A DNA stretch of 30,057 bases, from NCBI GenBank assembly GCA_965247225.1, contig CBDFGT010000013.1, forward strand, positions 1-30,057, in the 5' to 3' direction. Of the stretch, positions 1 through 6,994 are shown piece by piece (positions within the stretch are counted from its first letter, which is position 1; each line of letters starts with the position of its first letter). A program made the position numbers and the translations under genes. The DNA comes from CBDFGT01 sp965247225 (GTDB taxonomy: Bacteria > Pseudomonadota > Alphaproteobacteria > Rhizobiales > Rhizobiaceae). A model generated the notes under the pieces. The model had not been told where the DNA came from. It did not search any database and saw only the letters and a list, made by a program, of their open reading frames with translations.

Positions 1-1
1 C

Positions 2-307
2 TATTCCTTCTTTTCAGGCAATGCTGCCTTCCTGTCCAATATCGACAACGAGTTTACAGCCTTTTACCTGACGGATTTTCTGGCCCGCCAGTTTGAGGCC
101 TTTGTCATCGAACCGCTGAAGCTCGACACGCATCCTGAAATCCGCGACATGGTATTTGGTCATTACACCAAAATTGTCTATCTTGCGCAGGTTGAGGACA
201 AGGCGCTTGAGGCGAAAGCCAGATGGGCAGCCGACTATTTGAAGCTGGATTATGAATACAGGTTCACCGGCTATGGCGATCTTGAAAAAGAACTGATGAC
301 GGCCTGA
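2..307 (+). CDS. DUF1638-like protein, C-terminal fragment (5' end outside window)
   Basis: An open frame runs from the window edge to a TGA at 305-307 and gives 101 C-terminal residues with no start in view. The text includes TDFLARQFEAFVIEPLKLD, then a YLAQVED segment and a closing RFTGYGDLEKEL. From memory this is the C-terminal pattern of DUF1638 proteins, cytoplasmic proteins of unknown function commonly encoded beside corrinoid methyltransferases in alphaproteobacteria. That fits the one-carbon genes that follow on the same strand. The family assignment comes from pattern recognition and is moderate. No catalytic residue can be named. The next gene starts 56 bases downstream, so the two may be cotranscribed. 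Confidence 0.55.
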   Translation, partial: YSFFSGNAAFLSNIDNEFTAFYLTDFLARQFEAFVIEPLKLDTHPEIRDMVFGHYTKIVYLAQVEDKALEAKARWAADYLKLDYEYRFTGYGDLEKELMTA

Positions 308-362
308 ACCGGCTTGAAATTGAGGATTGTCCTGAACATGCACAAAATGATATCTTTGACGC

Positions 363-1133
363 ATGAACAGGATAAACAAGATTGTTGTCATCACCGCAGG
401 CGGTTTCAATCCGAACATCGTCATTAATGCGCTGGCCGAACGCTATACCAATATCGTGGTTATTCAGGAAAAACCTGAATCCGCATGGAGCATTCTCAAA
501 CGTCGCGCAAAAATATTCGGGTGGGTCACAGCCTTTGGCCAAATCGCAACCATGATCCTCTCCCGGCTTGGCAAGACATTGGTGCGCAAACGGGAAGATG
601 AGATTGTCAGGCATTATGGCGTGAGCGGCATTTCAAACCCCTCGGTTCCCGTCAGGCACGTGCCATCCGTCAACCATCCGGACTGTCTTGCGGCCATCCA
701 TTCCATCAGGCCCGACATGATCCTGACCATCAGTTGCCGGATTTTGAAAGCAGAAACGCTGGCAGCCCTTGCCTGCCCTGCCATCAATTTTCATGCAGGG
801 ATCAATCCGGCCTATCGCGGTCTCATGGGAGGATACTGGTCTGTGGTGTCAGGGGACAGACAGAATTTCGGATCAACGGTCCACCTCCTCGACCCGGGTG
901 TCGATACAGGTGGTGTTCTCTATCAACACCGCATGATGCCCGACCGCCGGGACACCATGTTATCCTATCCGCTGTTGCAGACAGCCGCCTCTCTGGAGAT
1001 CGTGCAAAAAGCCGTCGAAGACGCCCTCAACGGGCACCTCAACCCGGAAGCACCGCAGGGGCCTTCCAGGCTGTGGTTCAATCCTCCTGTCTGGACCTAT
1101 CTCCGGAACGGCATTGCCAGGAATATATGGTAA
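363..1133 (+). CDS. Formyltransferase family protein (stand-alone Formyl_trans_N domain)
   Basis: A 256-residue protein with a single formyl transferase fold. An N-terminal Rossmann-like strand (KIVVITAGGFNPN) is followed around residues 145-160 by INFHAGINPAYRG, the equivalent of the N-x-H-x-S-x-L-P-x-Y-R-G signature that carries the catalytic Asn and His. LLDPGVDTGGVL supplies the catalytic Asp. Known relatives transfer a formyl group from 10-formyl-THF to an amine (methionyl-tRNA, glycinamide ribotide or amino sugars). The C-terminal domain that marks Fmt is missing, so this is not the housekeeping Fmt, and the acceptor is unknown. It lies between a DUF1638-like gene and THF enzymes, so a role in THF one-carbon balance is an inference. 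The ATG at 363 has only a weak Shine-Dalgarno sequence; no better in-frame start is visible. Confidence 0.75.
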   Translation: MNRINKIVVITAGGFNPNIVINALAERYTNIVVIQEKPESAWSILKRRAKIFGWVTAFGQIATMILSRLGKTLVRKREDEIVRHYGVSGISNPSVPVRHVPSVNHPDCLAAIHSIRPDMILTISCRILKAETLAALACPAINFHAGINPAYRGLMGGYWSVVSGDRQNFGSTVHLLDPGVDTGGVLYQHRMMPDRRDTMLSYPLLQTAASLEIVQKAVEDALNGHLNPEAPQGPSRLWFNPPVWTYLRNGIARNIW

Positions 1134-1141
1134 AAAACGAC

Positions 1142-1182
1142 AGGCGGTGCACGGACTGGATCGCCTGACGCTCAAGCGATCC
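1142..1182. terminator. Possible bidirectional hairpin between convergent genes
   Basis: Between the convergent formyltransferase and entericidin genes there is a perfect 7-bp inverted repeat, GGATCGC (1158-1164) and GCGATCC (1176-1182). An alternative stem AGGCG/CGCCT overlaps it. On the minus strand the second stem is followed by a run of six T, which suits an end for the entericidin transcript. The stems are short and mutually exclusive, so the call is weak. Confidence 0.3.
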
Positions 1183-1204
1183 ATTTCAGCAACAGGACAT
1201 CATG

Positions 1205-1387
1205 TCAGCGGGTTGATTTTTCAACCGAACGTCCGGCATCCTGCGTTGCATCCACTGTATTGGCGGCATCACGACCCATGCCACGGATAGTATTACCGCA
1301 ACTTGAAAGCGCAATTATTGCAATAACAAGGCAACAAAAGATGACAGGATTGATTGAATTGATCAAATAGTATTTTCCATTTATCAT
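1205..1387 (-). CDS. Entericidin A/B-like small lipoprotein
   Basis: A 60-residue lipoprotein. The start at 1387 is preferred because AAGGAA lies about 8 bases upstream; the upstream ATG at 1420 lacks such a site. A hydrophobic signal segment (residues 14-27) leads into the lipobox LSSC, with the lipidated Cys at residue 30. The mature 31 residues contain GNTIRGMGRD and end in a charged amphipathic stretch, the layout of entericidin A and B, which are membrane-active envelope lipoproteins of a toxin/antidote pair in E. coli. Alphaproteobacteria often carry single copies, and none of the neighbours is a second partner. An EcfG-type promoter lies upstream at 1453-1477, implying general-stress induction. 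It sits against the strand of the flanking one-carbon genes. Confidence 0.82.
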   Translation of the reverse strand: MINGKYYLINSINPVIFCCLVIAIIALSSCGNTIRGMGRDAANTVDATQDAGRSVEKSTR

Positions 1388-1452
1388 GACTGGTTTCCTT
1401 AAAATTGTTGAATACACCAATGCAGCGCTCGTATCGTCTGCAATATTCTTAC

Positions 1453-1477
1453 AACGTATTGAGGAGTGTTTTGTTCC
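1453..1477 (-). promoter_or_regulatory. EcfG-type general stress response promoter of the entericidin gene
   Basis: On the minus strand GGAAC (1477-1473) is followed after exactly 16 bases by CGTT (1456-1453). This matches the alphaproteobacterial EcfG consensus GGAAC-N16/17-CGTT perfectly. The expected transcription start is near 1446, giving an untranslated leader of about 60 bases to the ATG at 1387. Small envelope lipoproteins are frequent general-stress targets in this group. No other intergenic region of the window showed this pairing. Confidence 0.75.
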
Positions 1478-1752
1478 GAAAAATCATACGCAAATCTTGG
1501 AGCGTATCGTCCGCATTTTTCGGGCAGCACCTGTTTCACAAGCTGGCGCTGTTTTGCTATTGCCTGTTTGCGTCGCTTTTTCTATGTGCGACGTCGCGGT
1601 AAGTCACGTCCACGACAGGATGGCAGTGCATTGTGATGTCAAGTCATGACGTCCGGCAAAATTCCGCGCAGCCTGAAACACAGATAAACCGGGCTCGCAG
1701 CCACGCCTGAAAACATTGCACTGAAGCTGCGGTGCCCCCTGGAGAGATGGAA
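1478..1752. other. Intergenic region upstream of the MetV/MetF operon
   Basis: No credible gene was found in this stretch; short frames here lack ribosome sites and family features. It must hold the promoter of the + strand genes starting at 1753. A possible pair is TTGCCT (1560-1565) with TATGTG (1583-1588), spacing 17, but it is poor. No cobalamin, SAM or THF riboswitch signature was recognised. Confidence 0.4.
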
Positions 1753-2055
1753 ATGGCAGACAGGATTATTGTATACTGGCGGGATATTCCAGCCCAGGTC
1801 ATTATCAGGCAAGGTCGTAAAAACGCCAAACGTGAGCTTTCGCTGCGCTTCACCGAGGCCATAGACATGAGCGCCATGCGCTCCGGTGCCGCAGATACAG
1901 ACGAATATCTGGCGGAATGGCGCAAGGCTGACCCTGTTGCGGTTTCCGACGATCTGGAAATGGAAGCAGACCGGGCGCTGGCAGAAATTGAAGCAGAATA
2001 TGACAGGGAGCGGCTGGTCGCGCTTGTGAAATCAGGTGGCAGAAACAATGTCTGA
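1753..2055 (+). CDS. 'Virulence factor' family small protein (Virulence_fact, PF13769-type)
   Basis: A 100-residue acidic protein beginning MADRIIVYWRDIPAQVII. The ATG at 1753 is chosen because GGAGAG (1741-1746) sits 6 bases before it; the ATG at 1747 would be too close. The N-terminal block with WRDIPAQV and the following RLSLRF-like strand (here KRELSLRFTEAIDMSAMR) are recognised from the small 'virulence factor' Pfam family. The name is historical: in alphaproteobacteria the gene regularly precedes MetV/MetF-like genes and corrinoid methyltransferases. Its biochemical role is unknown. The C-terminal half is rich in Glu and Asp and is probably helical. The gene overlaps the MetV start by 8 bases, implying translational coupling and a shared function. 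Confidence 0.7.
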   Translation: MADRIIVYWRDIPAQVIIRQGRKNAKRELSLRFTEAIDMSAMRSGAADTDEYLAEWRKADPVAVSDDLEMEADRALAEIEAEYDRERLVALVKSGGRNNV

Positions 2056-2620
2056 GCAAAAACCGACTTCGGGAACAGCAGGCAAAAAGCCCGCTCCCTC
2101 TGCCTTTGTTCCCGCCGGGGTCAATCCGGTCGGTCGCTCCCGCAGGCGCTACACGGTGCGCCTTTGGGCCGTGCGCAATGCGCGGTTTCTGGAGTGGTTT
2201 TATGCCCGGTTTGCCGATACTTTTTTGCTTCTCCATCCTTTCTGGAAGGCCATTGGCTACAAAAGGGCGGAGCGCCCGGTCACTTTCATCGAAAAGCACG
2301 TCAAGGGCTTTCTGTTTGACTGCCGTATGTGCGGACAATGCGCCCTGTCGTCAACGGGCATGTCCTGCCCGATGAACTGCCCCAAACAGTTGCGCAATGG
2401 CCCCTGCGGCGGTGTGCGCGCCAATGGCAATTGCGAGGTTGAACCGGATATGCCCTGCGTCTGGGTACAGGCATGGAAAGGCGCATCCGTGATGGAAAAG
2501 GGCAACGCCATCCTCAATATTCAAAAACCGGTCGACCAATCCCTGCGGGGAACGTCTTCCTGGCTGCGCGTGACGGCAGAAGCCGCAAAGGCGCGTGAAA
2601 CCCGAACAACAGAAATCTGA
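2048..2620 (+). CDS. MetV-like methylenetetrahydrofolate reductase C-terminal-domain protein (Cys-rich)
   Basis: A 190-residue protein. The ATG at 2048 has AGGTGG 8 bases upstream; a GTG at 2036 is the alternative. Residues 92-137 carry eight cysteines: C92, C95, C98, C107, C111, C120, C129 and C137, within motifs CRMCGQC, SCPMNCPKQ and NGPCGGV. This is the signature of the domain called 'methylenetetrahydrofolate reductase C terminal', known as MetV in acetogens, where it forms a complex with MetF. The cysteines should bind a metal or iron-sulfur cluster. The N-terminal 50 residues are basic and look flexible. It overlaps the upstream gene and ends 5 bases before metF, so MetV and MetF are probably made in equal amounts and form one reductase. 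Confidence 0.82.
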   Translation: MSEQKPTSGTAGKKPAPSAFVPAGVNPVGRSRRRYTVRLWAVRNARFLEWFYARFADTFLLLHPFWKAIGYKRAERPVTFIEKHVKGFLFDCRMCGQCALSSTGMSCPMNCPKQLRNGPCGGVRANGNCEVEPDMPCVWVQAWKGASVMEKGNAILNIQKPVDQSLRGTSSWLRVTAEAAKARETRTTEI

Positions 2621-2625
2621 TCGCC

Positions 2626-3720
2626 ATGGCCCATCTTGATGAAAATCCGCTCGGCGTACACCTTCCTCTCGACCCGCTTCCCGGCCACTCCTCTCTGGGG
2701 CGGCTTGAGAGGGTATTGCGCCGCGGCGAATTTGCCGTAACGGCAGAACTCAATCCGCCCGACAGCGCCGACCCGCATGATGTCTATGCACGCGCTGCGA
2801 TCTTTGATGGCTGGGTGGATGGCATCAATGCCGTGGATGCCTCCGGTGCCAATTGCCACATGTCGTCCGTTGGTATCTGCGCACTCCTGACCCGCATGGG
2901 TTATGCGCCCATCCTGCAGATTGCCTGCCGCGACCGCAACCGCATTGCCATTCAGGGTGATGTTCTGGGGGCTGCCGCCATGGGTGTTGCCAACATCCTG
3001 TGCCTGACAGGCGACGGTGTGCAGGCGGGTGACCAGCCAGGGGCAAAGCCGGTCTTTGATCTGGATTCGTCCTCGCTTCTGGAAACGATCCGCATCATGC
3101 GTGACAATGCCAAATTCCTCTCCGGTCGCAAGCTGACCACGCCTCCAAAAGTCTTCCTGGGGGCGGCGGCCAATCCTTTTGCACCACCACAGGAATTCCG
3201 TGCCCGGCATCTGGCCAAGAAAATTGCCGCCGGTGCGCAATTTATCCAGACGCAATATTGTTTTGATGTGCCGATGTTCAGGGACTTCATGAACAGGGTG
3301 CGGGATATGGGCCTGGATGAGCAATGCTATATTCTGGTCGGTGTCGGCCCGATGGCCAGCGCGAAGACGGCCAAATGGATCCGCAACAATGTTCCGGGCA
3401 TCCATATTCCTGATTCGGTGATCAAGCGGCTGGAAGGTGCGCAGGACCAGAAAAAGGAAGGCAAGCAGCTTTGCATTGACATGATCAATGAGGTCAAGGA
3501 CATCAGGGGCGTGTCCGGCATCCATGTGATGGCTTACCGCCAGGAAGAATATGTGGCCGAGATTGTCCACGAATCCGGCGTGCTCAAGGGACGCACCCCA
3601 TGGAAACGCGAGGCAAGTCCGGTCGAGGCCATGGTTGCAGAACGCATGGAAGCCATTCGCGAACGCGGCGCAGAAAATCAGCAAAGCATGGCTGGCATTG
3701 CCGCCACACCAACAAACTGA
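2626..3720 (+). CDS. MetF-type 5,10-methylenetetrahydrofolate reductase
   Basis: A 364-residue flavoprotein of the MTHFR TIM-barrel family. FAVTAELNPPDSADPHD is the N-terminal strand with the catalytic Glu. ILQIACRDRNR matches the T-x-x-D/R-N-R folate/flavin region, and ILCLTGDGV corresponds to the FAD-contacting L-x-G-D motif. AGAQFIQTQYCFD is the equivalent of the GAdF.iTQ.fFd signature. It interconverts methylene-THF and methyl-THF in the cytoplasm. In this context, downstream of MetV and upstream of a methyl-THF:corrinoid methyltransferase, oxidation of methyl-THF formed by demethylation is the likely direction, but that is inferred. It carries an extra C-terminal tail after the barrel (about residues 320-364). 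It may be separate from a housekeeping metF elsewhere in the genome. Confidence 0.88.
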   Translation: MAHLDENPLGVHLPLDPLPGHSSLGRLERVLRRGEFAVTAELNPPDSADPHDVYARAAIFDGWVDGINAVDASGANCHMSSVGICALLTRMGYAPILQIACRDRNRIAIQGDVLGAAAMGVANILCLTGDGVQAGDQPGAKPVFDLDSSSLLETIRIMRDNAKFLSGRKLTTPPKVFLGAAANPFAPPQEFRARHLAKKIAAGAQFIQTQYCFDVPMFRDFMNRVRDMGLDEQCYILVGVGPMASAKTAKWIRNNVPGIHIPDSVIKRLEGAQDQKKEGKQLCIDMINEVKDIRGVSGIHVMAYRQEEYVAEIVHESGVLKGRTPWKREASPVEAMVAERMEAIRERGAENQQSMAGIAATPTN

Positions 3721-3740
3721 CACAACACCCGCCGAAAAAC

Positions 3741-3778
3741 TTGCGTCACATAATATAACGATATAAAGAAGTCTTTAT
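3741..3778 (+). promoter_or_regulatory. Promoter with palindromic operator upstream of the methyltransferase gene
   Basis: TTGCGT (3741-3746) and TAAAGA (3764-3769) form a -35/-10 pair with a 17-base spacer. Overlapping the -10 is a perfect inverted repeat, ATAAAGA (3763-3769), AG, TCTTTAT (3772-3778). It lies 24 bases before the ATG at 3803. The geometry suits repression by a dimeric regulator. The shape resembles operators of ArsR-family methionine-cycle repressors such as SahR, but I recall that motif only loosely. The gene therefore probably has its own control in addition to readthrough from metF. Confidence 0.5.
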
Positions 3779-3802
3779 GTCTTAAATCAGCAGGGAAGAG
3801 CC

Positions 3803-4783
3803 ATGACCCGTACCATTGTTGCATCCGCTACCCGTGAAGTCATCATCGGCTTCGACCAGCCCTTCTGTGTGATCGGCGAGCGCATCAATCCGACCGGCCG
3901 CAAGAAGCTGGCCGCGGAAATGATCGAGGGCAATTTTGATACCGTGATCAAGGATGCGCTGGAACAGGTTGCAGCCGGTGCCACCATGCTGGATGTCAAT
4001 GCCGGTGTCACATCGGTCAACCCGAACGAGACCGAGCCCGGCCTGCTGGTCCGGACGCTGGAAATCGTTCAGGGTCTGGTCGATGTCCCGCTTTCCATCG
4101 ACTCCTCCGTGACCGCTGCCATCGAAGCGGCCCTGCGTGTTGCCAAGGGCCGACCGCTGGTCAATTCGGTCACCGGCGAGGAAGAAAAGCTCGAAGCCAT
4201 CCTGCCGCTCTGCAAGAAATATGATGTGCCGGTTGTGGCCATTTCCAACGATGAGACCGGCATTTCCATGGACCCGGATGTGCGCTTTGCCGTCGCCAAA
4301 AAAATCGTTGAACGCGCCATGGACCATGGTATCAAGCCTCATGACATTGTGGTGGACCCGCTGGTCATGCCGATCGGTGCGCTGGGCGATGCCGGTCGCC
4401 AGGTCTTTGCCCTGCTGCGCCGCCTGCGCGAGGAACTGCATGTCAACACAACATGCGGCCTATCGAATATTTCCTTCGGCCTGCCCCACCGCCACGGGAT
4501 CAATGCCGGGTTTATTCCCATGGTCATCGGTGCCGGCATGACCTCGGCCATCATGAACCCCTGCCGCCCGCAGGAAATGGAAGCCGTCCGCGCCGCCAAT
4601 GTTCTGAACGGCACCGACGCCAACTGCACCAACTGGATCATGACCTATCGTGATTACAACGCAGCCGCTGCTGCAGGCGGCGGCCATGCCAATGCAGCCG
4701 CAGCCCAGGCAGCAGGCGGTGGTGCCGGTGGCCGCCGCGGCGGCCGCGCGGCGCGCGCCGGTGCTTCGGCTAAACCGGAGTGA
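3803..4783 (+). CDS. Methyltetrahydrofolate:corrinoid methyltransferase (pterin-binding, AcsE/MtrH-like)
   Basis: A 326-residue cytoplasmic protein with the pterin-binding (dihydropteroate synthase-like) TIM barrel in residues 10-280. Visible blocks are IGERINPTGRKKLA, GATMLDVNAGV, VPLSIDSSVTAAIEAAL, LVNSVTGEEEK, DVPVVAISND and DIVVDPLVMPIG. These are typical of the methyl-THF:corrinoid methyltransferase branch; true DHPS and MetH order them differently. The enzyme moves a methyl group between THF and the cobalt of a corrinoid protein. The corrinoid protein itself is not in the window. A low-complexity Ala/Gly/Arg tail follows (about residues 285-326), which is unusual for the family. AGGGAAGAG just upstream gives a strong ribosome site. 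It is probably co-regulated with metV/metF and the RACo-like gene. Confidence 0.85.
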   Translation: MTRTIVASATREVIIGFDQPFCVIGERINPTGRKKLAAEMIEGNFDTVIKDALEQVAAGATMLDVNAGVTSVNPNETEPGLLVRTLEIVQGLVDVPLSIDSSVTAAIEAALRVAKGRPLVNSVTGEEEKLEAILPLCKKYDVPVVAISNDETGISMDPDVRFAVAKKIVERAMDHGIKPHDIVVDPLVMPIGALGDAGRQVFALLRRLREELHVNTTCGLSNISFGLPHRHGINAGFIPMVIGAGMTSAIMNPCRPQEMEAVRAANVLNGTDANCTNWIMTYRDYNAAAAAGGGHANAAAAQAAGGGAGGRRGGRAARAGASAKPE

Positions 4784-4803
4784 TTTCCAGGCTCTCTTGT
4801 CTA

Positions 4804-4909
4804 ATGCGTGTCGCGCAAAAGTGTGCAGCGGTTTTGCGAAAATGGCACGCATCAAGACAGGGACTTAAAGCGTGACAAGCGAATATGGAAGATCGCAAAA
4901 CGCTTTAAG
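4804..4909. repeat. Rhizobial-type intergenic mosaic palindrome (RIME-like)
   Basis: Three exact inverted repeats lie in the gap before the RACo-like gene. The outer pair is ATGCGTG (4804-4810) and CACGCAT (4846-4852). Nested within is CGCAAAA (4814-4820) with TTTTGCG (4832-4838). A separate 9-bp pair follows, CTTAAAGCG (4864-4872) with CGCTTTAAG (4901-4909). The text GTCGCGCAAAAGTGTGCAGC with a trailing GGACTTAAAGCG is familiar to me as a dispersed intergenic element in Brucella/Mesorhizobium-type genomes. Only one copy is present in this window. It may fold in the mRNA between the methyltransferase and RACo-like genes and tune their relative expression. Confidence 0.65.
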
Positions 4910-4946
4910 AGGGTGACAACACGCTCCGAATCGGGATTCGCAATCT

Positions 4947-6980
4947 ATGACCACAGACCCTCTCGTTCTCTTCATGCCCTCCGGCAAACGCGCCCGCTTT
5001 CCGGTCGGCACGCCTGTGCTGGATGCAGCACGGCAACTGGGCGTCTATGTCGAGAGTGTGTGCGGCGGTCGCGGCATTTGCGGTCGCTGCCAGATCGAGG
5101 TGCAGGAAGGCCATTTCGCCAAGCATGGCGTCACCTCTTCCCATGAGCATATTTCGGAATTTTCGCCCAAGGAAGTGCGCTACAAGGGATTGCGCGAGCT
5201 GAAAGACGGTCGCCGCCTCTCCTGCTCGGCCACCATTCTGGGCGATCTGGTTATCGATGTGCCGCAGGATATTGCGGTCAATGCGCAGGTGGTGCGCAAG
5301 GATTCGGACGGGCGTGTCATCGAGCGCGATGCCAGCGTCCACATGTGCTATGTCGAGGTCGAGGAACCGGACATGCACAAGCCGCTGGGCGATATGGACC
5401 GCATTCTGGTCGCCCTGAAAAATGAATGGGGCTATGACCGGCTCGATGTGGATTTTCACATCATTCCCGCCATCCAGCAGGTATTGCGCAAGGGCGAATG
5501 GAAAGTCACCGTTGCCATCCACAAGGATGAAGAGGCTGACCGGCCCCGCATCATCGCTGTCTATCCCGGGCTCAAGAACGAAGCCTATGGCATCGCCTGC
5601 GATATCGGTTCCACCACCATCGCCATGCACCTGTCATCGCTGCTGTCCGGCAGGACTGTGGCATCCGCCGGTACATCCAATCCGCAAATCCGCTTCGGCG
5701 AAGACCTGATGAGCCGCGTCTCCTATGTCATGATGAACCCGGATGGCCGTGAAGGCATGACCGGTGCCGTGCGCGAAGCGCTCAACACCCTGATCGACCG
5801 GGTGTGTGAAGAAGGCGGCGTGTCGCGTCAGGATATTCTCGATGCTGTTTTCGTCGGCAATCCGGTCATGCACCACCTGTTTTTGGGCATTGACCCGACG
5901 GAACTGGGCGGTGCTCCCTTCGCGCTGGCTGTTTCCGGGGCGCTGCATCTGAAAGCCTCGGAAATCGGCCTGCCGATGAATGCAGGCACCCGTGTCTATA
6001 TGTTGCCCTGCATTGCCGGTCATGTCGGTGCAGACGCCGCCGCAGCAACCCTCACCGAAGGTCCGCACCGGCAGGAAGAGATGATGCTGCTGGTCGATAT
6101 CGGCACCAATGCCGAAATCGTGCTGGGCAATTCCACCCGCACGGTGGCCGCATCCTCCCCCACTGGCCCGGCCTTTGAAGGCGCTGAAATTTCATCCGGC
6201 CAGCGCGCGGCACCCGGTGCCATCGAACGGGTGCGCATTGATCCGGTCACGCTGGAACCGCGGGTGCGCGTCATCGGCATTGAGCCATGGTCGGATGAGC
6301 CCGGCTTTGCCGAAGCGGCAGAAAAGACCCGCGTCACAGGCATTTGCGGCTCTGCCATCATCGAGGTTATTGCCGAAATGTATCTCTCCGGCATCATTTC
6401 CACCGATGGCGTGATTGATGGCACGATGGCAGCCATCAGTCCGCGCATCATCGAAAATGGCCGCACCTTCTCCTATGTCCTGCATGATGGCGATCCGCTG
6501 ATCACGGTCACCCAGACAGATGTCCGCGCCATCCAGCTGGCCAAGGCGGCCCTTTATGCCGGTGTCAAACTGCTCATGGACAAGCAGGGCATTGACCATG
6601 TGGACCGCATCGGTCTGGCAGGCGCATTCGGAACCTTCATTGATCCGAAATATGCCATGGTGCTGGGCCTGATCCCGGATTGCGACCTCTCCCGCGTCAA
6701 GGCCGTTGGCAATGCAGCAGGCACCGGTGCCCGCATGTGCCTTCTCAACAGGGGATACCGCCGCGAAATTGAAGAAACGGTCCGCCGGATCGAAAAGATT
6801 GAAACGGCACTGGAATCCAAATTCCAGGAACATTTCGTCTATGCCATGGCACTGCCCAACAAGGTGGACAGCTTCCCCAATCTGGAAAAGCACATCAAGC
6901 TGCCGGAACGCAAGCTTCTGGCCGATGGTTCGGCAGATGATGGCACCGGCAGACGCCGCCGCAGGAGCCGCGAGGCCTGA
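4947..6980 (+). CDS. RACo-like ASKHA-domain ferredoxin protein (reductive activator of corrinoid proteins)
   Basis: A 677-residue protein with an N-terminal [2Fe-2S] ferredoxin domain. Ligands are C39, C45, C48 and C93, in VCGGRGICGRC and LSCSA. A linker follows, then the ASKHA ATPase region: IACDIGSTTIAMHL starts near residue 216, LLVDIGTNAEIVLG near 382, the ASSPTGPAFEGAEIS block next, and ICGSAIIEVIAEM after that. This is the DUF4445/RACo architecture. Known members use ATP hydrolysis to drive an electron onto Co(II) corrinoid and restore the active Co(I) methyl acceptor. The tail ends in an Arg-rich run (GTGRRRRRSREA). It stops 14 bases from the convergent LysR gene. With the upstream methyltransferase it strongly implies a corrinoid methyl-transfer pathway. 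Confidence 0.87.
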   Translation: MTTDPLVLFMPSGKRARFPVGTPVLDAARQLGVYVESVCGGRGICGRCQIEVQEGHFAKHGVTSSHEHISEFSPKEVRYKGLRELKDGRRLSCSATILGDLVIDVPQDIAVNAQVVRKDSDGRVIERDASVHMCYVEVEEPDMHKPLGDMDRILVALKNEWGYDRLDVDFHIIPAIQQVLRKGEWKVTVAIHKDEEADRPRIIAVYPGLKNEAYGIACDIGSTTIAMHLSSLLSGRTVASAGTSNPQIRFGEDLMSRVSYVMMNPDGREGMTGAVREALNTLIDRVCEEGGVSRQDILDAVFVGNPVMHHLFLGIDPTELGGAPFALAVSGALHLKASEIGLPMNAGTRVYMLPCIAGHVGADAAAATLTEGPHRQEEMMLLVDIGTNAEIVLGNSTRTVAASSPTGPAFEGAEISSGQRAAPGAIERVRIDPVTLEPRVRVIGIEPWSDEPGFAEAAEKTRVTGICGSAIIEVIAEMYLSGIISTDGVIDGTMAAISPRIIENGRTFSYVLHDGDPLITVTQTDVRAIQLAKAALYAGVKLLMDKQGIDHVDRIGLAGAFGTFIDPKYAMVLGLIPDCDLSRVKAVGNAAGTGARMCLLNRGYRREIEETVRRIEKIETALESKFQEHFVYAMALPNKVDSFPNLEKHIKLPERKLLADGSADDGTGRRRRRSREA

Positions 6981-6994
6981 TTGGATCAAAAACT

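Noticed and set aside
363..1133. Methionyl-tRNA formyltransferase (fmt)
   Set aside because: The C-terminal tRNA-binding domain is missing and the length is too short.
1386..1649. Short + strand frames in the gap before the virulence-factor gene
   Set aside because: They run through the entericidin promoter, lack ribosome sites and have Cys-rich chance-like composition.
1550..1752. Possible cobalamin or THF riboswitch ahead of the corrinoid genes
   Set aside because: The conserved B12 box and other core motifs could not be found by eye; only short unrelated repeats are present.
2521..3723. A 400-codon frame on the - strand opposite metF
   Set aside because: It is antisense to a clearly conserved gene and has no recognisable domain or start signals.
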